In this document: positions 37,238 to 46,400 of the stretch, one piece after another
How the letters are laid out: every line of letters starts with the position of its first letter
Numbering within the stretch: position 1 is the stretch's first letter
Program-made: the position numbers and the translations under genes
Origin: a virus
Reading direction: 5' to 3' (one strand)
Length of the DNA stretch: 64,000 nucleotides
Virus record (IMG/VR): IMGVR_UViG_3300043434_000295
Location: 102,833-166,832 of that record
The notes under the pieces: model-generated
Databases searched by the model: none
Told to the model about the DNA's origin: nothing
Seen by the model: only the letters and a program-made list of their open reading frames with translations

Positions 37238-38149
37238 ATGGATATTAATACGCTCCGCAAAATGCGCAACTCCGACTTCGGTAAAATCTCTTCCGAATTC
37301 GAAAAGATTGCTAATCCGCAATCTGAATCTAAATCCTACCAAGATGATCGTTTTTGGAAGCTAGAAGCTGACAAGGCAGGAAATGGTACGGCAACTATTC
37401 GATTCCTACCAACTGCAGAAGGTGATGACTTGCCTTGGGTTAAAATCTTTTCCCACGGCTTCCAAGGTCCTACTGGTAAGTGGTATATCGAAAACTCCCT
37501 AACAACTATTGGCGAAAACGATCCAGTCGGCGAATTGAATTCTCGTCTTTGGAATACAGGCAATGAAGCTGATAAGGAAACTGCACGCAAGCAAAAGCGC
37601 AAGCTTTCATATGTTGCTAACGTTCTTATTGTTTCTGATCCTAAGCATCCAGAAAATGAAGGCAAGGTTAAACTCTTCAAGTTTGGTAAGAAAATCTTTG
37701 ATAAGATTATGGACAAAGCACGTCCTACTTTTGAAGATGAAACACCTGTAAACGTATTTGATCTTTGGGCTGGTGCAGACTTTAAATTGCGTATGCGTAA
37801 AGTCGATGGCTATCCAAACTATGATCAATCTGCTTTCCAAGAGCCAAGCGCTATTACTGAAGACGAAGATAAAATGCTGGCAATCGTAAATGGCCAACAT
37901 AAGCTTTCAGAATTCTTAGATCGTAAGAACTTCAAGACATATGAAGAACTTTCGCGTAAATTGGCTACTGTTCTTGATAGCAATGGATCTAATACTCCAT
38001 CTGCTGCATCGATTGCAGACGACGATGACGATACACCTGTACGTCAAGTAAGCGTAACTGCGCCAAAATCTAAAGTCACCGTTGCTTCTAGTGACGATGA
38101 CGATGATGAAGCAATGAGCTTCTTCAAGAAGATTGCTATGGAAGGGTGA
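37238..38149 (+). CDS. 32: Single-stranded DNA-binding protein gp32, 303 aa
   Basis: N-terminal LAST-type cooperativity region (MDINTLRKMRNSDFGK), core WKLEADKAGNGTATIRFLP, WVKIFSHGF and an acidic C-terminal tail (DDDDDEAMSFFKKI), the T4 gp32 plan and length (T4: 301). The T4 zinc site (H-C-C-C) is not kept: there is no cysteine in the protein, with DPVG where T4 has CPVC. Zinc-free gp32 occurs in other aquatic T4-like phages. SD AAGGAAACACAAA; stop overlaps a stem-loop. Confidence 0.9.
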   Translation: MDINTLRKMRNSDFGKISSEFEKIANPQSESKSYQDDRFWKLEADKAGNGTATIRFLPTAEGDDLPWVKIFSHGFQGPTGKWYIENSLTTIGENDPVGELNSRLWNTGNEADKETARKQKRKLSYVANVLIVSDPKHPENEGKVKLFKFGKKIFDKIMDKARPTFEDETPVNVFDLWAGADFKLRMRKVDGYPNYDQSAFQEPSAITEDEDKMLAIVNGQHKLSEFLDRKNFKTYEELSRKLATVLDSNGSNTPSAASIADDDDDTPVRQVSVTAPKSKVTVASSDDDDDEAMSFFKKIAMEG

Positions 38150-38174
38150 TCTATCCACGTAGGTGTGGATAGAT
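38149..38174 (+). repeat. Stem-loop at the gp32 stop codon
   Basis: ATCTATCCAC / GTGGATAGAT (38149-38158, 38165-38174), 10-bp stem that starts at the last base of the stop codon. May stabilise gp32 mRNA. Confidence 0.7.
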
Positions 38175-38177
38175 AAT

Positions 38178-38201
38178 AGGAGGGCAAAAGCCCTCCTTTT
38201 T
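38178..38201 (+). terminator. Rho-independent terminator after gp32
   Basis: AGGAGGGC-AAAA-GCCCTCCT stem (8 bp, 6 GC) followed by TTTTT. The clearest terminator of the window; it closes the early/middle plus-strand region. Confidence 0.9.
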
Positions 38202-38215
38202 AGTTGGAGAAACTT

Positions 38216-38458
38216 ATGGAAGATGGCACGACAATACTATATGAAGTATTTAGAGATGGTATGAAGAATGGAGAATTTAAAGTTCTATCTCTTGGTATAG
38301 AACAAATAAAAAGAACATGCGAATTGTGGGATCTTCCAATTACTTCATATCAAATACGTAGAATTCACGATAGAAAAGTAATGTGGGATGGAAGATTACC
38401 CGACAAATTAATAGACAGCTCTACTTCCAATATAACGATCGAAAGAAGACTCATTTGA
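38216..38458 (+). CDS. Hypothetical protein, 80 aa
   Basis: TTILYEVFRDGMKNGEFKVL, helix EQIKRTCELWDLP and KVMWDGRLPDKL. Start ATG 38216 after TTGGAGAAACTT. The 3' end overlaps the tape-measure gene end by 51 nt, convergently. Unrecognised. Confidence 0.6.
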   Translation: MEDGTTILYEVFRDGMKNGEFKVLSLGIEQIKRTCELWDLPITSYQIRRIHDRKVMWDGRLPDKLIDSSTSNITIERRLI

Positions 38459-40108
38459 TCTGATTGGAGCTTCGATTTTTGCAACCTGTGTCTGTTGCAT
38501 ATTGTTGCTTACAGAAGGTGCACTTACTATTGTAGTAGTTGCATTTGATTTTTCTTTCATTGCGCCAACTTCACTAGACTGCGAAGTCACTGTAGCAGAA
38601 GTATTACTACTAGAAGAAGGTGCTACGTTGGATGGACTTACAGTTTGACCTGCAGAACTTCCTGGGTTTGCAAATCCTTCTAATGGTTTCCATGGACCAA
38701 CTGAAACTTTCTTATTGATATATGGAATTGTAAATCCAATTTCTGGAATAGTAAAGTCACTCAACTTTGCTAAACTGTCCATTACAGCAGTAACGATATT
38801 TTTGAATGTTTTGACTGGACTGAAAATCATATCTACAAAATCAGAGAAAATCTTTTCTACACTGAATGATTCAAGTGTTTTCTTAGCATTTTCAAATCCA
38901 AATACTCCAGCAACCCAAGCAATAGCATCTTTAACCATATCAATTGGTCCAAAGATCAATGAATTAAAGAAGCCTTTGATAGCGCCCGATATAGCTCCAA
39001 CCAAACCTTCTTTTTCATAACCTTCCATTGCACCTTTCACAGTATCCCATACAGTCATTAAGATTGTGATGGGTAAGAAAACTTTTTCTGCAATGGCTGC
39101 TACTGATTTAAATACAGATCCAAATTTACCAAATGTTTCACCTATTGTAGTAAAGAAACCCTTTACTCCTTCAAATGCAGATGAGAAAACAGATTTTACT
39201 GTTTTGAATATTTTGCTTTCTGGACCTGTCATCAATTCTTTTACAACGTTGAATGCTTCAACGAATGGTGACATGATTGTAGATAAGACGCTACTAATGC
39301 TCTTAATTATTTTTACAACAGTAGATCCTTCTTTATCCATTCCAAGAATCTTCTTAATTGCGTTAGTGACGTTGCCGAATACTCCTCTAACAGAGTCTAA
39401 CAAACCATCTACGAATTTTAAAGCTTTTGTAAACTTTTCAGATATTGTATCCTTCGCAATATCAAAAGTCATACTCACACCAGTTAAAAAGCTACCTATT
39501 GCTTTTCTAACCTTTGCAAATGTTTCTGGAGCAAATACTTTTGCAAAATATGCAATAGCCTTTAATTGAGCACGCATTGCACCTACAACTACTCCAAGCG
39601 TAGCAGCAAGTGCTGTTAACCATCCGCCAAGTCCACCACCTTCTTCTTTAGAAGGTTTTACATTTCCATCTTTTGGCGTAGTGTTCTTTGCAATTTGTTT
39701 TAAAAGACCAGTCTTTTCGTCTTCTGATCTTTGAGCTTCGTTTTTGTCTTCTTTACTTTTTGTAGCAATTGCAGTAGATGCGTTTGAAGAACTTGATGTT
39801 CCTCCTGTAGAAACTATAGATGCTGCTAATATATCTTTAAGTGAATGCGCAATTGTTTCTAAAGTTTTACTTATGTCCTTTAGTACTCGTTGCTCATCTA
39901 GTGTTTCTCTAGAAAGAATCAGTTCTTCGATTGCAAGTGCACGTTGAGTTAACAATGAATCACGAAGAGTAGAAGAAATAGTCTGTAGATTTTCAACAGA
40001 CTTTTCTTGTAACTGTAGAAGAGAATTGAAACTATCACTACCCACACCACTTATAGAAACTATATTAGTGTTGTTAGTGACATTTGGTCTATTAGATTTT
40101 TTAGCCAT
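38408..40108 (-). CDS. Tail tape-measure-like protein, 566 aa
   Basis: Helical N-terminal half (LLQLQEKSVENLQTISSTLRDSLL), hydrophobic segments (WLTALAATLGVVVGAM and GAISGAIKGFFNSLIFGPID), and a Ser/Thr/Gln-rich C-terminal region. Length close to T4 gp29 (590). Sets tail length and crosses the host membrane in T4. First-named product of the minus-strand late operon's 3' end. Confidence 0.7.
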   Translation of the reverse strand: MAKKSNRPNVTNNTNIVSISGVGSDSFNSLLQLQEKSVENLQTISSTLRDSLLTQRALAIEELILSRETLDEQRVLKDISKTLETIAHSLKDILAASIVSTGGTSSSSNASTAIATKSKEDKNEAQRSEDEKTGLLKQIAKNTTPKDGNVKPSKEEGGGLGGWLTALAATLGVVVGAMRAQLKAIAYFAKVFAPETFAKVRKAIGSFLTGVSMTFDIAKDTISEKFTKALKFVDGLLDSVRGVFGNVTNAIKKILGMDKEGSTVVKIIKSISSVLSTIMSPFVEAFNVVKELMTGPESKIFKTVKSVFSSAFEGVKGFFTTIGETFGKFGSVFKSVAAIAEKVFLPITILMTVWDTVKGAMEGYEKEGLVGAISGAIKGFFNSLIFGPIDMVKDAIAWVAGVFGFENAKKTLESFSVEKIFSDFVDMIFSPVKTFKNIVTAVMDSLAKLSDFTIPEIGFTIPYINKKVSVGPWKPLEGFANPGSSAGQTVSPSNVAPSSSSNTSATVTSQSSEVGAMKEKSNATTTIVSAPSVSNNMQQTQVAKIEAPIRSNESSFDRYIGSRAVY

Positions 40109-40109
40109 T

Positions 40110-40256
40110 TTACTTGTTCTTCTGTGCTTCTAACCGTTGTTTTTCTTCGTCCAAATATTGTATCAATAATGCTATGTAGATTTCACGTTCAAAGGGAATC
40201 ATTTCCTCAATTTCCCTTAGACTATACTTATGGTATTGCATAAGTGCAAAATTCAT
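40110..40256 (-). CDS. Small tail/hub assembly protein, 48 aa
   Basis: MNFALMQYHKYSLREIEEMI then PFEREIYIALLIQYL and a KQRLEAQKNK end. It lies between gp26-like and tape measure, the place and layout of short second products of hub assembly genes (T4 gp26/gp51 region). Ends 1 nt before the tape-measure ATG. Confidence 0.65.
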   Translation of the reverse strand: MNFALMQYHKYSLREIEEMIPFEREIYIALLIQYLDEEKQRLEAQKNK

Positions 40257-40294
40257 TTTATAAAAATTTTGCAAATTGTCATGATATAGGCAAA

Positions 40295-41008
40295 TTAGAA
40301 AAAAGAGTCTAGTCCTCTAATTAGTTTGTCATGTTCTTTGTTACACAATGGACACTTGTACTTAACCTGTTGTTCTAACTTTGGCATAGTCTCAAAGAAT
40401 TGTTGTAACTTTGTAAACTGTTCCTGTGTTAGATTATCAATAAACTGTCTAATTTCTTCTGGTCTATGATCTTTCGTTGAAAACACCTGTTCAGAATCAT
40501 ACACCGAATCAATACATGATGCAATAATATCAAAGATAGATTCTGCATCACCGCCTGATAGATTTTCCAATTTTTTAATAATGTCAAGTGATGGGTATTT
40601 CATAATTACACCAACATTTCCAAAGAGAGGAATTGTCTTTTGATGTCCTTCTGGAATATTTACTTTTAGTTTTGTTAGATCGATATCATACTGTACAGAA
40701 GCCTTTTCGTCAGTACAGTCATCACATTTTAAAACTAAACTTACGATTTCACCGACAGACTTAGCTCTAAGTTGTGTGAAGATGTATTCAATATCAAATA
40801 TAGCAAGATCACTTGTTTTGATTGGATCAGTTATGCATGATTCAATAACTGATTTAAGAGTGGAGATCATTGTGTCTGGATCTTCACTTTGTTGTGCAAT
40901 GAGTAAAGCTTTTTCTTCTTTAACTAAGAATGGTCTATAAGTAACACTTTTTCCACTTGATGGGATTGTCAATTTATATCGCGGCGTATTTGCCATTGGT
41001 AAAGCCAT
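40295..41008 (-). CDS. 26: Baseplate hub assembly protein gp26-like, 237 aa
   Basis: RYKLTIPSSGKSVTYRPFLV, KALLIAQQSEDPDTM, IFDIEYIFTQLRAKSVGE and CDDC ... CPLCNKEHD at the C-terminus. This is the T4-type baseplate hub family (gp26) with cysteine pairs CxxC that suggest a zinc site. Required for hub assembly in T4. Confidence 0.85.
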   Translation of the reverse strand: MALPMANTPRYKLTIPSSGKSVTYRPFLVKEEKALLIAQQSEDPDTMISTLKSVIESCITDPIKTSDLAIFDIEYIFTQLRAKSVGEIVSLVLKCDDCTDEKASVQYDIDLTKLKVNIPEGHQKTIPLFGNVGVIMKYPSLDIIKKLENLSGGDAESIFDIIASCIDSVYDSEQVFSTKDHRPEEIRQFIDNLTQEQFTKLQQFFETMPKLEQQVKYKCPLCNKEHDKLIRGLDSFF

Positions 41009-41009
41009 A

Positions 41010-41420
41010 TTATTTTCCTTTTCTCAAATCATTAAGCATTTTGCTAAGTTCACTAGTACTACCAACGAATATAGCGTTATTGTTATTCGTAACAGTTGAA
41101 TCCTTTTTAGTAGGTGCTTCAATACTCTGTTTGCGTTTATGTAAGTCAAGCAATTGTGTATTTACATCCGACAGATGTTTAACCAATCCTCCAACTACTT
41201 CAAATGCACGTGGATGTTCACTCTGTTTTGCAACAGATAGTGCATGAAAGAGCGCGTCTTGCCCTTGTTGCAACAGTGAGTGTAAATTACTTCTAGTTGT
41301 TTCAAAGTCACTTTCAAGAGTTTGATTAATATTGTCCTGTTGCTTAATTGCAGGCAATACTTCCTGTTTTTCAACAGGAGCTATATCAAAAACTTGACTT
41401 AGTTTATCATCAATACTCAT
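41010..41420 (-). CDS. 16: Terminase small subunit gp16-like, 136 aa
   Basis: SDFETTRSNLHSLLQQGQDAL and SEHPRAFEVVGGLVKHLSDVNTQLLDLH match the helical core of T4 gp16-type small terminases. Role: DNA recognition and ring assembly for packaging. Next to baseplate genes instead of the large terminase, which is not in the window. Confidence 0.85.
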   Translation of the reverse strand: MSIDDKLSQVFDIAPVEKQEVLPAIKQQDNINQTLESDFETTRSNLHSLLQQGQDALFHALSVAKQSEHPRAFEVVGGLVKHLSDVNTQLLDLHKRKQSIEAPTKKDSTVTNNNNAIFVGSTSELSKMLNDLRKGK

Positions 41421-41429
41421 ATTAAATCC

Positions 41430-42188
41430 TTAGAACCAATCCATAATTCCTGAACCGGTTTCTTGTCCTTGTCTTTCTATTCTAGATATGGCAAACTTAT
41501 CTGCAACACTTTCCTGGAATTGCTGGAAATTGTCATAGTATAGATCTGGTATATTGATAGCGTTTGAAATACTATCTCTTAAATATGCACCAGCCTGAGC
41601 TGATAGTTTATATGGATCTGGTAAGTCTAATCCAAATAATTTCTTAGGTTGCTTATCGTTGTCAGGTGATTGCAATATATTATTTACATGGTGTTTATAA
41701 CTGAATGTTACTTGCAGTTTTGCAATATCTTTTGAGTTATGATCTAAAGTAATTGCGCCAACTGTCTTTGGGTATGCTTCAAACAATTCGGTTTCGTAAG
41801 TGTTATTATCTTTAGTATCCTGTGTTATGATCTTAATGTTCTTTGCATACTTTTCATAATAACCTACTAATCTTGTAGTAGGATCTACAATCATATTTGC
41901 CCATTTGTCAAAAAACTCTTTAACTTTAAACTGTCTATCAACTATGAAAGTTAGTGTAATTGCTTCGAATGTACGATCATAAACAACTTCGCGTTGTTCA
42001 CCATATGTTCTTACTGGTTGTGATGCAAAACTAATACTAGGCAAAGATGCTTGTTCACAATACAATTGAACTAGTTCTGTATTAAGCGTTGTTGCAGGGT
42101 TTGAAATGATAACAGTAAAACGATTTTGACGTGCTGCGCCATCTGTTTTCATTTTACTGATAAATTGATTTAATGTGGCAGTAGCCAT
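41430..42188 (-). CDS. Tail-tube-like baseplate protein (gp54/gp19 family), 252 aa
   Basis: RQNRFTVIISNPATTLNTELVQLYCEQASLPSI is typical of the T4 tail-tube fold; later TYGEQREVVYDRTFEAITLTFI and YKHHVNNI. Longer than gp19, so a gp54-type tail tube initiator is likely. Start at the TAATG overlap with the next minus gene. Confidence 0.8.
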   Translation of the reverse strand: MATATLNQFISKMKTDGAARQNRFTVIISNPATTLNTELVQLYCEQASLPSISFASQPVRTYGEQREVVYDRTFEAITLTFIVDRQFKVKEFFDKWANMIVDPTTRLVGYYEKYAKNIKIITQDTKDNNTYETELFEAYPKTVGAITLDHNSKDIAKLQVTFSYKHHVNNILQSPDNDKQPKKLFGLDLPDPYKLSAQAGAYLRDSISNAINIPDLYYDNFQQFQESVADKFAISRIERQGQETGSGIMDWF

Positions 42189-42763
42189 TAAGCGCCTCCA
42201 GTGTTTTTCCACACTTGTGTAGAACTTGCTTTTGCAAAACTTTCAACTGGCATCATTAGTGCTGATGTCCATTCGGTTGGTGTTATTATTTTAAGCTGTG
42301 TCATCATATGATCAGACAAATAGCTTTTAACACATGGTTGCGCCAAACTGTGTTTAGCTATTCCTTGTATTAGATTCCATGAAAGCTTAAGTCTTGTTGT
42401 TTCGTCCAATCCCTTCGAGTTTTTAAATTTAAGTAGATTGTCTAACAATATGATTCTAAAACGGTAAGATAAATAATGTAGATTTAGTCCAATGAAGCCA
42501 TTTTCAGTTTTGCTAAATGGGAACACCATAGGAAATCTATCATAGTATGGAAGTTTGTCTTTAGTCTTTGGGTCATAGAAAAACATATAAAGATTGCCAG
42601 GTCGAATCGATCCAACGTATGTACCAGAATTCTGATATACACGTTGAGGCTTTATTCCTTCTTTACGAAGAAGTGTAGCCTGTTGCCTAAACCAAGTTCT
42701 TGATTTAGTTGCAATAGACGGATCATATTTGTGTTTTTCAAACACATCTAACATGCTAGTCAT
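42188..42763 (-). CDS. T4-like conserved virion/packaging protein (possibly gp2-like), 191 aa
   Basis: PGNLYMFFYDPKTKDKLPYYDRFPMVFPF and GFIGLNLHYLSYRFRIILL. The family stands beside gp4 in T4-like aquatic phages; gp2 (DNA end protector) is the tempting name by position but I cannot confirm it. Start at ATGA overlap with gp4. Confidence 0.6.
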   Translation of the reverse strand: MTSMLDVFEKHKYDPSIATKSRTWFRQQATLLRKEGIKPQRVYQNSGTYVGSIRPGNLYMFFYDPKTKDKLPYYDRFPMVFPFSKTENGFIGLNLHYLSYRFRIILLDNLLKFKNSKGLDETTRLKLSWNLIQGIAKHSLAQPCVKSYLSDHMMTQLKIITPTEWTSALMMPVESFAKASSTQVWKNTGGA

Positions 42764-43197
42764 TTTATTCCTAAATGGTTTTCTGTTAAAATGATGAATT
42801 CCCATCCACGATCTTTAGCATAACCTGTTGCAGCCTTCCATTTTGCTTCATTTACGCCCCAAGTCATAACTTCTTGAATAAACCTTTTAGTTTTTCTACT
42901 TGGAGGCACTGGTGGTCTAGTTTGTGAATCTGGTTTTATTTCAACCAAATACGTTTGTATACTACCATCGTTTTTTCTTACTTGTATCTTAAAGTCTATA
43001 AAATATCTATGTGCCCTATTGTCAACTGGTGAAATATAAGGCACTATCGTTTCTTCAGAACTCCATTTCAATATTGAAGGATTTGTATCACACCAGATAG
43101 CAAATTTGGTTTCCCAACTTGATCTCATTATTATGTTAGTATGATCACCTGCATATTTTTGTGGATTTGTTGGATTAAACTTTCTTTTATGAAACAT
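42760..43197 (-). CDS. 4: Head completion nuclease gp4-like, 145 aa
   Basis: NPTNPQKYAGDHTNIIMRSSW, HRYFIDFKIQ and YLVEIKPDSQTRPP match T4 gp4 closely: a PD-(D/E)XK-like core with D (YFIDF) and E-x-K (VEIK). Completes heads before tail joining. Start taken at MFHKRKF; an in-frame ATG seven codons upstream is possible. First gene of the minus operon. Confidence 0.88.
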   Translation of the reverse strand: MFHKRKFNPTNPQKYAGDHTNIIMRSSWETKFAIWCDTNPSILKWSSEETIVPYISPVDNRAHRYFIDFKIQVRKNDGSIQTYLVEIKPDSQTRPPVPPSRKTKRFIQEVMTWGVNEAKWKAATGYAKDRGWEFIILTENHLGIK

Positions 43198-43198
43198 A

Positions 43199-43233
43199 GA
43201 TAAATAATTATAGCACACTATTAACTATTTATA
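43199..43233. promoter_or_regulatory. Overlapping divergent late promoter pair
   Basis: Minus strand TATAAATA (plus coordinates 43226-43233) faces the gp4 operon; plus strand GATAAATA (43199-43206) faces gp48. The start points would fall near 43215-43217, so the two units diverge from the same few base pairs. Matches the T4 late -10 type (TATAAATA). Confidence 0.7.
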
Positions 43234-43242
43234 GGAACTTTC

Positions 43243-44391
43243 ATGGCGACGACAAACCTATCAGCCGTTCCGGAATCCCAATATAATGCCAAGACTTTTG
43301 TGAATAACAAGAAGTATGACATTGGAAATTATCAATATCCGTCAGATTTAATGGGCTTGACGACTGAGGGCGGCGCTTCATCTACACAACCACTTTACGG
43401 TGGAAACTATGTGTTATTCTACATCAATGTAAACAACGAATCAAAGATGGTTGAAAATCCATCTACGCCTGATTCTATCGTAGAAATTGATGCTTCTGAA
43501 AGAGTAAAGAAACAGCTAGCTGGTAGAGAATATTCTCAAGAAGCTGTTGCTGCTGCAAATGCTGTAGAAGCAGGTGGTGTATTGGGTGCAGTTACTGGTT
43601 CTGGTGGAGGTGGGAGCATGAAAGGTATTGCTTTAGGTGCTGCTACTGCAATTGCTGGAACAGCTTCTATTGCCGCAAATACTAAGAATTCTACTTTCTC
43701 TAGACCAATGAAACGTCTAAAGTCAGTAATTGCTCTTCATGTACCAAACCAATTATCTATTCGTTATGGCGCTGGTTGGTCAGAAGATGAAACATTTGCA
43801 TTGCAAGCATTGATACAAGGTGGTGAAGCTGCAGGTCGTGCATTAGTAGAAGCTGGAAAAGCACTTACGGATAAGAACGTAGAAGGTGCAAAAGGTGCTA
43901 TAACAAATGGTGCCCGCGGGATATCTTCTATTGTAGCGAATATGGCATTAACAAAGGGTCCTAATGCTGGAGCACTTTCTGCAATGACTGGATTAGCACC
44001 AAATCCAATGAAAGAACAAGTGTTCAAAGGTGTTGATTTCCGTACATTCACTATGGAATATCAATTCGCTCCAAGAAGTTTAGAAGAATCTGAAAACGTA
44101 AGCAATATAATTAAAGCATTTAAGTATCATATGCACCCAGAATATAAAGATTCTAATAATTTCTTATTTTTATATCCTTCTGAATTTGACATTGAGTATT
44201 ACCACAAAGGCGAAGAAAATTTGCATATACACAGACACACCTCATGTGTATTAACCGAATTGAATGTTAATTATACTCCTAATGGTAATTTTTCTACGTT
44301 TGTTGGTGGTCGTCCTACACAAATAAATGTATCAATGACATTTAAAGAACTCACTGTTCTTACTAAAGAACTTATTGCTGAAGGTCTATAA
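43243..44391 (+). CDS. 48: Baseplate tail-tube cap gp48-like, 382 aa
   Basis: Length near T4 gp48 (364). Contains KRLKSVIALHVPNQLSIRYGAGW and FRTFTMEYQFAPRSLEESENV, with VTEL-like end (CVLTELNVNYTPNGNFSTFV). Located where tube starts on the baseplate. Residues 110-160 are a glycine/alanine-rich insertion. Confidence 0.85.
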   Translation: MATTNLSAVPESQYNAKTFVNNKKYDIGNYQYPSDLMGLTTEGGASSTQPLYGGNYVLFYINVNNESKMVENPSTPDSIVEIDASERVKKQLAGREYSQEAVAAANAVEAGGVLGAVTGSGGGGSMKGIALGAATAIAGTASIAANTKNSTFSRPMKRLKSVIALHVPNQLSIRYGAGWSEDETFALQALIQGGEAAGRALVEAGKALTDKNVEGAKGAITNGARGISSIVANMALTKGPNAGALSAMTGLAPNPMKEQVFKGVDFRTFTMEYQFAPRSLEESENVSNIIKAFKYHMHPEYKDSNNFLFLYPSEFDIEYYHKGEENLHIHRHTSCVLTELNVNYTPNGNFSTFVGGRPTQINVSMTFKELTVLTKELIAEGL

Positions 44392-45119
44392 TGTATTTCT
44401 CAAACTTTCCAAAAATAGTATATGACTTTGATTTGTCTAATGGTGTAGACTATAGAGTCATAACTGACATTACACGAAATGTTAGATTGCGCAAGCAAAT
44501 ACTTGAAAACATTTCAGTGTATGATTTCTATGATATACAAGAAGGTGAAACTCCTGAAATTATTTCAGAAAAAATTTATGGTACACCATACTATCATTGG
44601 GTTATCATGTTAGCTAATCAACGTTATGATTATGTAAATGATTTCCCTCTAACCCAACAGGAATTAGATAGTTTCATTGATAACAAGTATGGTGATAAAA
44701 AATACCATGTTCATGATTATAAAGTCAATGGTCTAATTAAAGAAGGCGTTAACATTGTCACACTACGAGATTCTACTTTAGATGGTGGTGGAATCGGTAT
44801 GATGGTCGAAGGAAAAGTATTAGTAAGTATACAAAATGGTTATGAAGCAAGAATTGACAATATCTTGGTAGAGTCAGATAATAAAACTATTCAAATAGAA
44901 GTATCGCTTAGAACTGGTAAATTTCAACCAAATGAAACGGTTACAATTCTTGGAGAAAACACATTTGCAGAAGTAGTTTCTTGTACAATTCCAGGAGAGT
45001 ATACGACTACAAGTAATTATGATTATGAGTTTGCTTTAAATGAATCAAAGCGAAGAATACGAATAATTGATCCGGCGTTAGTTGAGCAATTGGTTAAAGA
45101 ATTTAAAGATATCATATGA
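44391..45119 (+). CDS. 53: Baseplate wedge gp53-like, 242 aa
   Basis: MYFSNFPKIVYDFDLSNG then VYDFYDIQEGETPEIISEKIYG, a LysM-like gp53 core (T4: 196 aa). A C-terminal extension of about 90 residues is beta-rich. One-base overlap with gp48. Confidence 0.85.
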   Translation: MYFSNFPKIVYDFDLSNGVDYRVITDITRNVRLRKQILENISVYDFYDIQEGETPEIISEKIYGTPYYHWVIMLANQRYDYVNDFPLTQQELDSFIDNKYGDKKYHVHDYKVNGLIKEGVNIVTLRDSTLDGGGIGMMVEGKVLVSIQNGYEARIDNILVESDNKTIQIEVSLRTGKFQPNETVTILGENTFAEVVSCTIPGEYTTTSNYDYEFALNESKRRIRIIDPALVEQLVKEFKDII

Positions 45120-46399
45120 GCACATCTCCAGTAGAAAGTATTAGATTTGCAGGTGACGTGAATATACGTCGCCTCGAAATCGTATCATCTGCAAATTATA
45201 AAGTCGATGTAACAAATCAACTCATTGGTATTGAGATATATGAAGATATGTTTTCGCCATTTACATCTATGGCAATAACAATTCGTGAATCACAAGACTT
45301 TATCAATGCGTTACCATTGCGCGGTGAAGAAATTATCAATCTGGAAATATCTACACCAACGTTTAAAAATGATGATACTTTCTTCAAAGGAAAATATTAC
45401 ATTTATAAGATAAGCGATAGACAGACTTTAACAGATAGAAATACTGCATACACTTTGAATTGTATTTCTTATGAAGCATTATATGATCTGAATGTAAAAG
45501 CTTCTAAAGCATATCGTGGAAATGTTGCAGATATTGCAAAAGAGTTAATGGGTAAGGATGGTCTTAATACAACTAAAAAGACTAACATTCAACCAACAAA
45601 CAATTCTACGAAGTTTGTTGCAAACTTTTGGTCACCTGTTAAATCTCTAAATTTCTTAGCAACGGGCGCAATCAGTAAAGAGAATAGTCCTACTTATCTT
45701 TTTTACGAAAACAGATATGGCTTAAACTTTCTAAGCGTAGAAAGTTTATATTCACAACAAACGTATCAAAAATTTATAAAAGACAATTATAGTAGAGATA
45801 CAAATGGTAATACTTCATCTAGAAATGTTGAAAGAGATTATCAACGTATTTTAGACATAAAAGTTCGTGTTCCATTCGATTCTTTAAAATCTATTTCAGC
45901 AGGTGCACATGCATCAAGACAATTTTCTTATGACATTGTCAGAAAGAAATATTTCGCAAAAGACTATAATGCGTTAAGTAATTTTAAAAATGGCGCACAC
46001 TTGAATAAGAATCCATTATACACTGATATGCGTCCTATTGCTCCAACTAATTATATCTACAATGATGTAAAACACTATAGTAATCATAATGGTTTTGCTG
46101 ATACTAATGGCGTAAAAGTAAAGCAAGAACGTAATTCAAAACTTGCATTATTGCGATCATGTGTTATAGAAATAAACGTATTTGGTAGAACTGATTATAC
46201 AGTTGGACAAAAAGTCTATGTAGAATTGCCAAAACCAACTGTCTTAACAGAAAAAGATCAGGCCAATACAAATAGACAAACTGGTTTCATAGATACTGCA
46301 TACTCGGGTAATTATATTGTCACTGCTATTAATCATGTGATTAGCAGAGATAAACATACTTGCATAATGGAACTTTCAAAAGAATCGATGGTAGAATAA
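45116..46399 (+). CDS. 27: Baseplate hub gp27-like, 427 aa
   Basis: DVNIRRLEIVSSANYKVDVTNQL, EDMFSPFTSMAITIRES, and LNCISYEALYDLNVKASKAY fit the hub (gp27) family, length near T4 gp27 (391). Sits before gp5, which it holds in the T4 hub. Confidence 0.82.
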   Translation: MSTSPVESIRFAGDVNIRRLEIVSSANYKVDVTNQLIGIEIYEDMFSPFTSMAITIRESQDFINALPLRGEEIINLEISTPTFKNDDTFFKGKYYIYKISDRQTLTDRNTAYTLNCISYEALYDLNVKASKAYRGNVADIAKELMGKDGLNTTKKTNIQPTNNSTKFVANFWSPVKSLNFLATGAISKENSPTYLFYENRYGLNFLSVESLYSQQTYQKFIKDNYSRDTNGNTSSRNVERDYQRILDIKVRVPFDSLKSISAGAHASRQFSYDIVRKKYFAKDYNALSNFKNGAHLNKNPLYTDMRPIAPTNYIYNDVKHYSNHNGFADTNGVKVKQERNSKLALLRSCVIEINVFGRTDYTVGQKVYVELPKPTVLTEKDQANTNRQTGFIDTAYSGNYIVTAINHVISRDKHTCIMELSKESMVE

Positions 46400-46400
46400 T

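Noticed and set aside
39066-39569. 167-aa plus-strand frame opposite the tape-measure gene
   Set aside because: Antisense shadow of a repetitive S/T/A/K-rich gene; no start signals.
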